From: an uncultured Catenibacterium sp.
GTDB taxonomy: Bacteria > Bacillota_I > Bacilli_A > Erysipelotrichales > Coprobacillaceae
Length of the DNA: 30,638 nt
Assembly (NCBI RefSeq): GCF_900540665.1
Contig: NZ_UQGV01000015.1
Span: 1-30,638 of the forward strand
Reading direction: 5' to 3'
Shown: one piece after another, positions 1 to 6,704 of the stretch
Layout of the letters: every line of letters begins with the position of its first letter
How positions within the stretch are numbered: the first letter of the stretch is position 1
Made by a program: the position numbers and the translations under genes
The notes under the pieces: model-generated
Seen by the model: only the letters and a program-made list of their open reading frames with translations
The model's database searches: none
Told to the model about the DNA's origin: nothing

Positions 1-57
1 AGACCCCCAAATATTTAGAGCGAAGGTCTGACCCCCACAAAAATTAAAGACCCAATA
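1..57. repeat. Possible edge of a mobile element: GACCCCCA repeats
   Basis: The octamer GACCCCCA occurs at 2-9 and 30-37, and a shortened GACCC at 49-53. The middle copy lies in a small palindrome, GGTCTGACC (25-33). GGGGTCAGACC-like motifs are familiar to me from the flanks of IS200/REP-type Y1 transposase genes, but that is recollection and cannot be checked here. The body of any element would lie to the left, outside the window. No coding sequence is visible in these bases. Confidence 0.3.
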
Positions 58-89
58 GATGTCCTTACATAGTACGGACATCTTTTTTT
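58..89 (+). terminator. Intrinsic terminator of an upstream plus-strand unit
   Basis: GATGTCC (58-64) pairs with GGACATC (76-82) across an 11-nt loop and is followed by seven T (83-89). The T run lies on the plus strand, so it ends a transcript entering from left of the window. Confidence 0.8.
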
Positions 90-93
90 GCAT

Positions 94-122
94 AAAAAAA
101 AGAACCTGTAGAACAGGTTCTT
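94..122 (-). terminator. Intrinsic terminator of rpmE
   Basis: AAGAACCTG (100-108) and CAGGTTCTT (114-122) form a perfect 9-bp stem with a TAGAA loop. The A run at 94-101 is the U tract on the minus strand. It sits six bases past the rpmE stop. Confidence 0.85.
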
Positions 123-127
123 GCGTC

Positions 128-331
128 TTATTTAAGACCGTATTTCTTATTGAATTTTTCAACTCTACCATCAGCACTCGCAAATCTCTGTTTACCAGTG
201 TAGAATGGATGACAGTTTGAACAAGTATCCACACGGATTTCATCTAAAACTGAACCAGTTTCGAATTCGTTACCACATGATGTGCAGATTACTTTAACTT
301 TTTTGTAATTTGGATGAATTCCAGCTCTCAT
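128..331 (-). CDS. rpmE: 50S ribosomal protein L31 (zinc-binding type)
   Basis: This 67-residue protein is bacterial ribosomal protein L31, a small large-subunit protein contributing to the inter-subunit bridge at the central protuberance. The N-terminal MRAGIHPNY and the C-terminal YGLK tail are typical. Two CxxC pairs (C16/C19 and C37/C40) make it the zinc-containing C+ paralogue, which some bacteria replace with a cysteine-free paralogue under zinc starvation. The length is normal. The start is set by AAGGAG a few bases upstream. The gene is monocistronic, with its own promoter (388-416) and terminator (94-122). The roughly 55-nt leader contains a short inverted repeat (TACTT/AAGTA). Whether L31 regulates itself through this leader cannot be judged from the sequence. 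Confidence 0.97.
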   Translation of the reverse strand: MRAGIHPNYKKVKVICTSCGNEFETGSVLDEIRVDTCSNCHPFYTGKQRFASADGRVEKFNKKYGLK

Positions 332-387
332 TGTCTTATCTCCTTCCGCCTTGAAATATTTGCTACTTCAAAGTAAGTTGCTAGTGT

Positions 388-416
388 ATTGTACATCATT
401 TTTTACTGAAATACAA
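388..416 (-). promoter_or_regulatory. rpmE promoter
   Basis: On the minus strand, TTGTAT (416-411), a 17-nt spacer and TACAAT (393-388) give a good sigma-A-type promoter about 60 nt before the rpmE start. Confidence 0.7.
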
Positions 417-431
417 TAGCTTTTTTAAAAT

Positions 432-1517
432 TTATTTCTTAGTAATATAACCTAATTTTGTTAACATTTCAGCACTTTCAACAGCACCACCTGCAGCACC
501 TCTTAAAGTGTTGTGAGATAAACCTACAAACTTATAATCGAAGATGTTATCTTCTCTAAGTCTACCAATAGAAACTCCCATACCATCTTCATAGTCTACA
601 TCTAATGTGACCTGTGGACGGTTTTCTTCTTCCATGTATCTGATGAACTGTTCAGGTGCATGTGGAAGCTTAAACTCCTGTGGCTGACCCTTGAAGTTAT
701 TTAAACGATCAATTAATTCTTCCTTAGTAGGTTTCTTATTAAAACTAATTGAAACAGTTGCTGTATGACCATTTAATACTGGTACACGAATACACTGTGC
801 ACTAATAATAGGTCCTTCAGCTTTAACGATTTCACCATTTTCAATATGACCAAATACTTTTAATGGTTCCTGTTCAGACTTTTCTTCTTCCCCACTGATT
901 AAAGGAATGATGTTTCCTACCATTTCTGGCCATTCCTTGAAAGTCTTCCCAGCACCAGAAATAGCCTGGTATGTACTTACAACAACCTTTGTTGGTTCAA
1001 ATTCCTTCCATGCTGCTAAGCAAGGTGTATAAGACTGGATTGAACAGTTAGGCTTTACTGCGATAAAACCTTTCTTAGTTCCAAGTCTCTTTCTCTGATC
1101 TTCAATGACAGCATAATGTTCTGGGTTGATTTCTGGAATAACCATAGGAACATCAGGTGTCCATCTATGTGCACTGTTATTTGAAACAACAGGTGTTTCT
1201 GTCTTTGCATATGCTTCTTCAATCGCTTTGATTTCATCTTTACTCATATTAACTGCTGAGAATACAAAATCAACTTCTTTCGCAATATCTTCAACATCCG
1301 CAACATCTTTAACGACAATGTTCTTGACTGCTTCAGGAATAGGTGTATCCATCTTCCATCTGCCTTTTACTGCTTCTTCATAAGTCTTTCCCGCACTAGA
1401 CTTACTAGCCGCAAGTGTAGTCACTTCAAACCATGGATGATTATCTAGAAGAGTATTAAATCTCTGTCCAACCATACCAGTCGCACCTAAAATACCAACT
1501 TTTAACTTGTCACTCAT
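432..1517 (-). CDS. asd: Aspartate-semialdehyde dehydrogenase, archaeal/fungal type
   Basis: The enzyme makes L-aspartate 4-semialdehyde from aspartyl phosphate with NADPH, the branch point to lysine/diaminopimelate, threonine and methionine. The start is placed at MSDKLKVG because AGGAGGAG lies 4 nt before that ATG; an ATG 21 nt further upstream has no proper site. The protein is 361 residues. Visible motifs are the NADP loop GATGMVGQRF near residues 11-20, the catalytic cysteine in KPNCSIQ (about C158), QAISGAGK (about 184-191) and the catalytic histidine in RVPVLNGH (about H251). The long KPNC-SIQ layout matches the archaeal/fungal branch of ASADH rather than the enterobacterial one. It lies 20 nt downstream of murA in the same direction, so the two are probably co-transcribed. 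This links peptidoglycan precursor synthesis with diaminopimelate supply. No terminator is evident between asd and rpmE. Confidence 0.95.
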   Translation of the reverse strand: MSDKLKVGILGATGMVGQRFNTLLDNHPWFEVTTLAASKSSAGKTYEEAVKGRWKMDTPIPEAVKNIVVKDVADVEDIAKEVDFVFSAVNMSKDEIKAIEEAYAKTETPVVSNNSAHRWTPDVPMVIPEINPEHYAVIEDQRKRLGTKKGFIAVKPNCSIQSYTPCLAAWKEFEPTKVVVSTYQAISGAGKTFKEWPEMVGNIIPLISGEEEKSEQEPLKVFGHIENGEIVKAEGPIISAQCIRVPVLNGHTATVSISFNKKPTKEELIDRLNNFKGQPQEFKLPHAPEQFIRYMEEENRPQVTLDVDYEDGMGVSIGRLREDNIFDYKFVGLSHNTLRGAAGGAVESAEMLTKLGYITKK

Positions 1518-1537
1518 AGCTTCTCCTCCTATCAACA

Positions 1538-2818
1538 TTAATCGTCAATCATATAACGAGTAATGTGTGCTCCTAATGTGATGAGCTTGTGGTCTATATT
1601 ATCATAACCACGGTCAATATGGTAGACATTTGTAATTTCCGTTTTACCTTCTGCCATTAAACCAGCTACCACAAGGGCAGCACCACAACGTAGATCTGTA
1701 GCCATTACTCTTGCACCATGTAGAGGTGTTTTGCCTTTAATATAAGCACATGCTTCACCTAATTCGATATCTGCTCCCATCTTATTAAGCTGAGCACAAT
1801 GCTTAAATCTTTCTTTATAAATAGTTTCAGATACTTTAGATTGTCCATTACCTTGTGTTAATAGAGTAGTTAGAGGCTGCTGCAAGTCAGTCGCAAATCC
1901 TGGATAGATCTGTGTCTGTACTTCAACAGGCTTTAAGTTACCATCATTACCATATACAACAATGCTATCGCCAATCTTTTCCATCTTAACGCCCATTTCC
2001 TTTAATTTAGAAATAAGTGCATCTAGATGCTGTGGAATAACATTCTGAATAACCATCTTTTCACCAATTGCAGCTGCAATAATCAAGAAAGTACCTGCTT
2101 CAATACGATCAGGAATAATTTCATGATATGCACCATGCATATGTTCTACACCATCAATAGTAATAGTATCTGTACCAACACCACGGATTTTAGCTCCCAT
2201 CTTTGTAAGAAGGTTGGCTACATCAATGATTTCTGGTTCCTTCGCTGCATTTTCAATAATAGTACGGCCTTTAGCCTTTACTGCAGCTAATAGAATATTG
2301 ATAGTTGCACCTACAGAAGCAAAATCTAGATAGATTTCAGTTCCAATAAGTTCATCAGCCTTTAAATGATATGTTCCTGTTTCTTCATCATAATTAATTT
2401 CAGCACCTAATGCCTCAAAACCTTTTAAATGAAGATCAATAGGACGAGGTCCTAAATAACATCCTCCAGGCATTCTAATAGTTACTTCTTTATATTTACC
2501 AAGTAATGCACCCATAAAATAATAAGACGCTCTTAATTTATCAACTGCACTACTTACAAGTGGTATATTTTTCATATTTCTAGGATCTACACCGATTTCA
2601 CCTACGGATTTATCCCTTTCAACAACACAATTCAATTCTTCTAATAATACGGTTAACGCATCAACATCTGAGATTTCTGGTACGTTATATATTTCTACTG
2701 GTTCATCTGAGAGAACAATAGAAGGGATTAGTGCTACAGTCGCATTCTTCGCACCTGAGATAGTGACTGTACCGTTAAGTTTATGTCCGCCTTCGATAGC
2801 AATTACTTCTTCAGCCAT
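1538..2818 (-). CDS. murA: UDP-N-acetylglucosamine 1-carboxyvinyltransferase (MurA2/MurZ-like)
   Basis: The product transfers the enolpyruvyl group of PEP to UDP-GlcNAc, the first committed cytoplasmic step of peptidoglycan synthesis and the target of fosfomycin. At 426 residues it has the normal length. The substrate-binding lysine lies in SGAKNATVALIPS (K24), and the PEP- and fosfomycin-binding cysteine lies in RMPGGCYLGPRPIDLH (C120). The RASYYFMG segment (about 96-103) resembles the second Gram-positive paralogue, MurZ/MurAB, so a second copy may exist elsewhere in the genome. The start is preceded by GAAAGGA. It is the promoter-proximal gene of a murA-asd pair. The 5' flank is very AT-rich with three imperfect AAGTTAAA-like copies (about 2874-2901) and no clear -35/-10 pair. 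Confidence 0.96.
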   Translation of the reverse strand: MAEEVIAIEGGHKLNGTVTISGAKNATVALIPSIVLSDEPVEIYNVPEISDVDALTVLLEELNCVVERDKSVGEIGVDPRNMKNIPLVSSAVDKLRASYYFMGALLGKYKEVTIRMPGGCYLGPRPIDLHLKGFEALGAEINYDEETGTYHLKADELIGTEIYLDFASVGATINILLAAVKAKGRTIIENAAKEPEIIDVANLLTKMGAKIRGVGTDTITIDGVEHMHGAYHEIIPDRIEAGTFLIIAAAIGEKMVIQNVIPQHLDALISKLKEMGVKMEKIGDSIVVYGNDGNLKPVEVQTQIYPGFATDLQQPLTTLLTQGNGQSKVSETIYKERFKHCAQLNKMGADIELGEACAYIKGKTPLHGARVMATDLRCGAALVVAGLMAEGKTEITNVYHIDRGYDNIDHKLITLGAHITRYMIDD

Positions 2819-3000
2819 TTTTATACAATCCTTTCGTTAAGGTTATTTAAAGTTTATATATATTAAAAAAACAATTAAGTTAAAAGTTAAAAAGTTTAAG
2901 TCAAAATATTGGATTTTATCTCGACGAATTCATTATATAGTATTTCTCTGAAAATCACAAAGAAAACAGAAAGTAAATGTCCCTTTTTAATAAAAGAATA
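2819..3000. other. AT-rich intergenic region between murA and the tRNA cluster
   Basis: No gene is visible. The stretch must hold the murA promoter (minus strand), but no single -10/-35 pair stands out. It carries tandem AGTTAAA-like units around 2877-2901 and several T/A runs. Confidence 0.5.
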
Positions 3001-3029
3001 TTTTACTTTTAAAAAAAACATGATATACT
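3001..3029 (+). promoter_or_regulatory. Promoter of tRNA-Glu
   Basis: TTTTAC (3001-3006), a 17-nt spacer and an extended -10, TG-A-TATACT (-10 at 3024-3029), end 10 nt before the first base of the tRNA. This spacing suits direct transcription of a tRNA gene. Confidence 0.65.
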
Positions 3030-3039
3030 ATGCACACAT

Positions 3040-3115
3040 GGTCCGTTGGTGAAGTGGTCAACACACTTGGTTCTCATCCAAGCATTCAGGGGTTCGAACC
3101 CCCTACGGACTACCA
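3040..3115 (+). tRNA. tRNA-Glu (anticodon CTC)
   Basis: The 76-nt cloverleaf has an acceptor stem GGTCCGT/ACGGACT (with a terminal G-U pair), an anticodon stem CTTGG/CCAAG around the loop TTCTCAT (anticodon CTC, 3073-3075), a T-arm GGGGTTCGAACCCC and an encoded A-CCA end. CTC reads GAG codons. The acceptor sequence is typical of bacterial tRNA-Glu. It lies upstream of gltX, whose product charges it, and is separated from it by the oppositely oriented tRNA-Gln. Confidence 0.95.
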
Positions 3116-3133
3116 TTTTTTTATGCGAATAAA

Positions 3134-3158
3134 AAAAAGAAAGCCAGGCTTTCTTTTT
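3134..3158. terminator. Bidirectional terminator between tRNA-Glu and tRNA-Gln
   Basis: GAAAGC (3139-3144), a CAG loop and GCTTTC (3148-3153), flanked by an A run before and a T run after. It can therefore end both the plus-strand tRNA-Glu and the minus-strand tRNA-Gln transcript. Confidence 0.75.
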
Positions 3159-3183
3159 AAAATGTTTATTTGTATAAAAAAAA

Positions 3184-3259
3184 TGGCTGGGGTAACTGGA
3201 TTCGAACCAGTGAAATGGCAGATTCAGAGTCTGCTGCCTTACCGCTTGGCTATACCCCA
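3184..3259 (-). tRNA. tRNA-Gln (anticodon CTG)
   Basis: Read on the minus strand, this is a 76-nt cloverleaf with acceptor TGGGGTA/TACCCCA, discriminator G and an encoded CCA. The D-arm contains AGCCAAGCGGTAAGGC. The anticodon stem GCAGA/TCTGC encloses CTCTGAA, giving anticodon CTG, and the T-arm is CTGGTTCGAATCCAG. It reads CAG codons. It is transcribed toward tRNA-Glu and away from gltX. Confidence 0.95.
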
Positions 3260-3271
3260 ACAGCAATTTAT

Positions 3272-3299
3272 ATTATACATATATTTTAGGAGATGTAAA
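3272..3299 (-). promoter_or_regulatory. Promoter of tRNA-Gln
   Basis: On the minus strand, TTTACA (3299-3294), a 16-nt spacer and TATAAT (3277-3272) place transcription start within a few bases of the tRNA 5' end. The -35 box lies inside the gltX leader, and the promoter overlaps the AGGAG (3288-3292) of gltX on the other strand. Confidence 0.75.
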
Positions 3300-3306
3300 G
3301 AGAAAA

Positions 3307-4731
3307 ATGACAAAAATTCGTACAAGATTTGCTCCAAGCCCTACAGGGTACATGCATATCGGTAATTTAAGAACAGCTTTATACTGTTATTTGATCGCTA
3401 AACATCAGGGCGGCGACTTTATTTTAAGAATCGAAGATACTGACCAGAACCGTGAAGTTGAAGGTGCGACTCAGTTAATTTATGATATTTTAACTGAAAC
3501 TGGTCTTAACTGGGATGAAGGACCAGATAAGCCTGGAGATTGTGGACCTTATATCCAGTCTGAAAGACTTCCTATTTATCATGAATATGCTAAGAAGCTT
3601 ATTGAGCTAGGCGGTGCTCATTATTGTTTCTGTGATAAAGATGCTGACAATGATTATGATCCTTGTCGTATGCTTGATCAGGCTGAAATTGATGAAAAGC
3701 TTGCAGCAGGTGTTCCTTATGTTATTAGACAGACTATCCCTGATAAGGGTAAAGCTACTTTTGATGATGAAATCTATGGTCATATTGAAGTAGATTGTAC
3801 TACTTTAAATGATTCTATCTTAATTAAGAGTGATGGATTCCCTACTTATAACTTTGCGAACGTTGTAGATGACCATTTAATGGGTATTACTCATGTTGTA
3901 CGTGGTAATGAATATTTAGCTTCTACACCTAAATATAACCTTCTATATGATGCATATGGATGGGATAGACCTACTTACATCCATTTACCACCAGTAATGA
4001 AAGATGAACATGCTAAGTTATCTAAGAGAAACGGTGATGCATCTTATCAGGATTTAACAAAACAGGGTTATTTAAAAGATGCCATCCTTAACTACATTGC
4101 ATTACTTGGATGGTCTCCAGCTGATGAAGAAATCCTTTCATTAGATGATTTAATTGAACAGTTCAACATTGAACATATCTCTAAAGCCCCAGCAATCTTT
4201 GATATTGATAAGTTAAAATGGATGAACGGTGTTTATTTAAGAAACATGTCATTAGAAGAATTCCACAAAGTGGCTTCTCCTTACTATGACTTCATCACTA
4301 TTCCTGTAAATACATTAGAAATCTCTAAAGCATTACAGCCACGTGTTGAAAGATTAGCTGACATTCCAGAATTAATGGACTTCGTCAATGAAACATTACC
4401 TTTTGATGCAACTATCTATAAACATAAGAAGATGAAGACTAATCCTGAAAACTCTTTAGAAGCATTAGAATTATCTTTACCAGAACTTGAAAAGTGGGAA
4501 GATTATGATGATGACGAAGGATTAATGAACATGATGATGGATATCGCTAAGAGCCATGAACTAAAGAATGGACGTATTATGTGGCCTATCCGTGTTGCAT
4601 TATCAAATAAAGCATTTACTCCTGGTGGTGCTGTAGAAATCGCTCATATTCTTGGTAAAGAAGAAACTTTAAGAAGAATTAGAGTTGCGATTGAAGATTT
4701 AAAGAAATCAGTTGCTGAATCAGCAGAATAA
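3307..4731 (+). CDS. gltX: Glutamyl-tRNA synthetase
   Basis: This class I synthetase attaches glutamate to tRNA-Glu. In most Gram-positive bacteria the enzyme is non-discriminating and also mis-charges tRNA-Gln for later amidation by GatCAB. The 474 residues include APSPTGYMHIGN (HIGH-type motif, residues 9-20), a cysteine-rich insert (C107, C109, C120) resembling the zinc site of the bacterial enzyme, and KLSKR (237-241) as the KMSKS motif. A C-terminal helical anticodon-binding region follows. The best upstream Shine-Dalgarno, AGGAG at 3288-3292, is 14 nt from the ATG, longer than usual, and overlaps the tRNA-Gln promoter. No separate strong gltX promoter was found. It may lie between the tRNAs, or the gene may depend on read-through from tRNA-Glu. 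The bidirectional terminator at 4735 ends the unit. Confidence 0.96.
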   Translation: MTKIRTRFAPSPTGYMHIGNLRTALYCYLIAKHQGGDFILRIEDTDQNREVEGATQLIYDILTETGLNWDEGPDKPGDCGPYIQSERLPIYHEYAKKLIELGGAHYCFCDKDADNDYDPCRMLDQAEIDEKLAAGVPYVIRQTIPDKGKATFDDEIYGHIEVDCTTLNDSILIKSDGFPTYNFANVVDDHLMGITHVVRGNEYLASTPKYNLLYDAYGWDRPTYIHLPPVMKDEHAKLSKRNGDASYQDLTKQGYLKDAILNYIALLGWSPADEEILSLDDLIEQFNIEHISKAPAIFDIDKLKWMNGVYLRNMSLEEFHKVASPYYDFITIPVNTLEISKALQPRVERLADIPELMDFVNETLPFDATIYKHKKMKTNPENSLEALELSLPELEKWEDYDDDEGLMNMMMDIAKSHELKNGRIMWPIRVALSNKAFTPGGAVEIAHILGKEETLRRIRVAIEDLKKSVAESAE

Positions 4732-4734
4732 AAT

Positions 4735-4759
4735 AAGAGGCTCATATTGAGCCTCTTTT
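4735..4759. terminator. Shared terminator of gltX and the ROK kinase gene
   Basis: AAGAGGCTC (4735-4743), an ATATT loop and GAGCCTCTT (4749-4757) form a perfect 9-bp stem. T's follow on the plus strand and A's precede it, serving both converging genes. It abuts the stop of the kinase gene. Confidence 0.85.
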
Positions 4760-5642
4760 AGTATACTTTCTTATAGTTTGCAAGTGCACCGATTAGGTTA
4801 GAATCATTATTGTATTTACATTGTACTAACTTAACTTGTGGAATAGGCACAGGCATCTTCTCATAGAGTTCATCTAAAGACTTCTGGATATAAGCCATTA
4901 AAATAGGTTGTTTAGAGATTCCTCCACCTATCGCAATACAATCAGGATCGACTGCTGCCTGGATATTAAATAATCCCATCGCAATAGTGTCTGTATAATC
5001 CTTTAAGACCTTTAAAGCTCTTGTATCACCGTTATTACAGTATTCAAAGGCTTTTATACCATCAAATGGATCAGTGGCTTCCACAGCCTTCTTAATGCCA
5101 TTTACAAGTCTTAAGACACTGCCATCCATGCCCCACTTACTATCAAAGCCATTCTTATCTGTCCACTTAGTAGAAAGATAACTGAATTCACTCGCAAAGC
5201 CATGACCACCAGTAAAGACACGATCACCAATAGTTATACCGCCACCAATACCAGTACCTAAAATACATACAGCACCAACATCAGTTCCTTTTAAAGAACC
5301 AAATGTCACTTCACATTGTGCTGCACATTTAGCATCATTTTCAATCACAACACGTTCTGTTGTGACCTTTTTTATTTCTTCTAGGACATCGACATCCTGA
5401 TTGTATTCTAATGCTCCTGGTACCTGCATTTTGTGTGTTTTCTTATTATATAATCCTGGTAAACTCATTGCGATACCATCGACATTCTTATACTGTTCAT
5501 AGATACTCTTAATTACTTCTAAGAAGTTTTCTAATGTATCATGTGGTGTAGGTACACTCCCCTTTTCCAGCATTTCTAATTCATCATTCATTAAGGCGTA
5601 CTTAATCGCAGTACCCCCTACATCAAATACTAAATATTCCAT
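4758..5642 (-). CDS. ROK-family sugar kinase
   Basis: A 294-residue ROK-family protein, most likely an ATP-dependent sugar kinase. The phosphate-binding DVGGTAIK lies at residues 7-14, the catalytic aspartate in ENDAKCAAQ (about D103) and the second nucleotide motif LGTGIGGGITI at about 128-138. After GGHGFASEFS the usual ROK zinc motif CxCGxxGCxE is absent and is replaced by a cysteine-free stretch (about 155-170). This is a known variation in beta-glucoside kinase (BglK)-like members. There is no N-terminal helix-turn-helix, so it is an enzyme rather than a NagC/XylR-type repressor. The substrate (glucose, a 6-phospho-beta-glucoside precursor, N-acetylmannosamine or fructose) cannot be assigned. 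AGGAGG lies 8 nt before the start. The gene stands alone between terminators. Confidence 0.85.
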   Translation of the reverse strand: MEYLVFDVGGTAIKYALMNDELEMLEKGSVPTPHDTLENFLEVIKSIYEQYKNVDGIAMSLPGLYNKKTHKMQVPGALEYNQDVDVLEEIKKVTTERVVIENDAKCAAQCEVTFGSLKGTDVGAVCILGTGIGGGITIGDRVFTGGHGFASEFSYLSTKWTDKNGFDSKWGMDGSVLRLVNGIKKAVEATDPFDGIKAFEYCNNGDTRALKVLKDYTDTIAMGLFNIQAAVDPDCIAIGGGISKQPILMAYIQKSLDELYEKMPVPIPQVKLVQCKYNNDSNLIGALANYKKVY

Positions 5643-5715
5643 TTCTGATTCCTCCTAATGAGTATCATAATATAGATTTATAATAAGTCTTATATTATTT
5701 CTAATTATGAAACAC

Positions 5716-5740
5716 AAAAAAACAAGGCAGTTACACCTTG
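5716..5740 (-). terminator. Terminator of the metY-cysK operon
   Basis: On the minus strand, CAAGG and CCTTG (stem arms at 5740-5736 and 5727-5723) enclose an 8-nt loop and run into seven T (the A run at 5716-5722). The stem is modest at 5 bp. Confidence 0.6.
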
Positions 5741-5750
5741 ATTTTTGATA

Positions 5751-6683
5751 TTAATCCTGGAATAAAGGAGTTGAAAGATAACGGTCACCTGTATCTGGTA
5801 GTAAGGCTACAATAGTCTTTCCTTTATTTTCTGGTCTTTTCGCAAGTTCAATCGCAGCATAAACAGCAGCACCTGAAGAAATACCTACTAAGATACCTTC
5901 ATTATGACCTACTTCTTTACCAGTCGCAAACGCATCTTCATTAGTTACACGGATGATTTCATCATATACCTTTGTATCTAAGACATCAGGTACGAAACCT
6001 GCACCGATACCCTGAATCTTATGCGCACCACCCTGTCCAGTAGATAGTACTGGAGATGAATCTGGTTCTACTGCAACTACTTTTACGTCTGGTTTCTTAT
6101 CTTTTAAGTACTGTCCAACACCAGTCACTGTTCCACCAGTACCTACACCAGCGACAAAGTAATCGACCTGACCATCTAAGTCTTCAAAGATTTCTGGTCC
6201 TGTTGTTAAATAGTGGGCCTGTGGGTTAGCTGGGTTAACGAACTGTCCTGGAATATAGCTATTTTCAATTCCTTCTGCAAGTTCATTTGCTTTCGCAATA
6301 GCACCCTTCATACCCTTGCTTCCATCTGTTAAGACAAGTTCAGCACCATATGCTTTCATTAATGTACGTCTTTCTACAGACATTGTTTCTGGCATAACAA
6401 TAATAATACGATAACCTCTTGCAGCTGCAACAGAAGCTAAACCAATACCTGTATTACCTGAAGTAGGTTCAATCAAGACAGTATCTTTATTGATTTTTCC
6501 TGCTTTTTCTGCTTCATCAAGCATATTCTTCGCAATTCTATCTTTAACACTTCCTGCGGGATTGAAGTATTCGACCTTTGCGATTATCTTTGCTTCTAGA
6601 TTATATTTCTTTTCTAAATGTGTTAATTCTAATAATGGTGTATGGCCAATTAACTGGTCAGCACTAGTGTATACCTTACTCAT
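5751..6683 (-). CDS. cysK: Cysteine synthase A (O-acetylserine sulfhydrylase)
   Basis: This PLP enzyme makes cysteine from O-acetylserine and sulfide. The 310-residue length is standard. The PLP lysine lies in NPAGSVKDR (K47), the substrate loop is TSGNTG (74-79), and GTGGTVTG (phosphate cup) and GISSGAA are present. The C-terminal ALLPDTGDRYLST is typical of CysK rather than of cystathionine beta-synthase. The start is set by GGAGGAG before ATGAGT. It lies 21 nt downstream of metY on the same strand, so it is very probably expressed from the metY promoter (8044-8072). It would then be controlled with sulfide assimilation by the Rrf2 regulator encoded upstream. A terminator follows at 5716. 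Confidence 0.95.
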   Translation of the reverse strand: MSKVYTSADQLIGHTPLLELTHLEKKYNLEAKIIAKVEYFNPAGSVKDRIAKNMLDEAEKAGKINKDTVLIEPTSGNTGIGLASVAAARGYRIIIVMPETMSVERRTLMKAYGAELVLTDGSKGMKGAIAKANELAEGIENSYIPGQFVNPANPQAHYLTTGPEIFEDLDGQVDYFVAGVGTGGTVTGVGQYLKDKKPDVKVVAVEPDSSPVLSTGQGGAHKIQGIGAGFVPDVLDTKVYDEIIRVTNEDAFATGKEVGHNEGILVGISSGAAVYAAIELAKRPENKGKTIVALLPDTGDRYLSTPLFQD

Positions 6684-6704
6684 GTTAATTCTCCTCCGAA
6701 TTTG

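Noticed and set aside
1126..1383. 85-codon plus-strand frame inside asd
   Set aside because: It lies wholly antisense to a well-supported gene and lacks a ribosome-binding site.
3272..3306. T-box or riboswitch leader for gltX
   Set aside because: The leader is under 50 nt, has no T-box sequence and no terminator/antiterminator pair.
3009..3365. Open frames on both strands across the tRNA-Glu/tRNA-Gln region
   Set aside because: They are translations of tRNA genes and terminators; the cloverleafs explain the sequence and no ribosome-binding site supports either frame.
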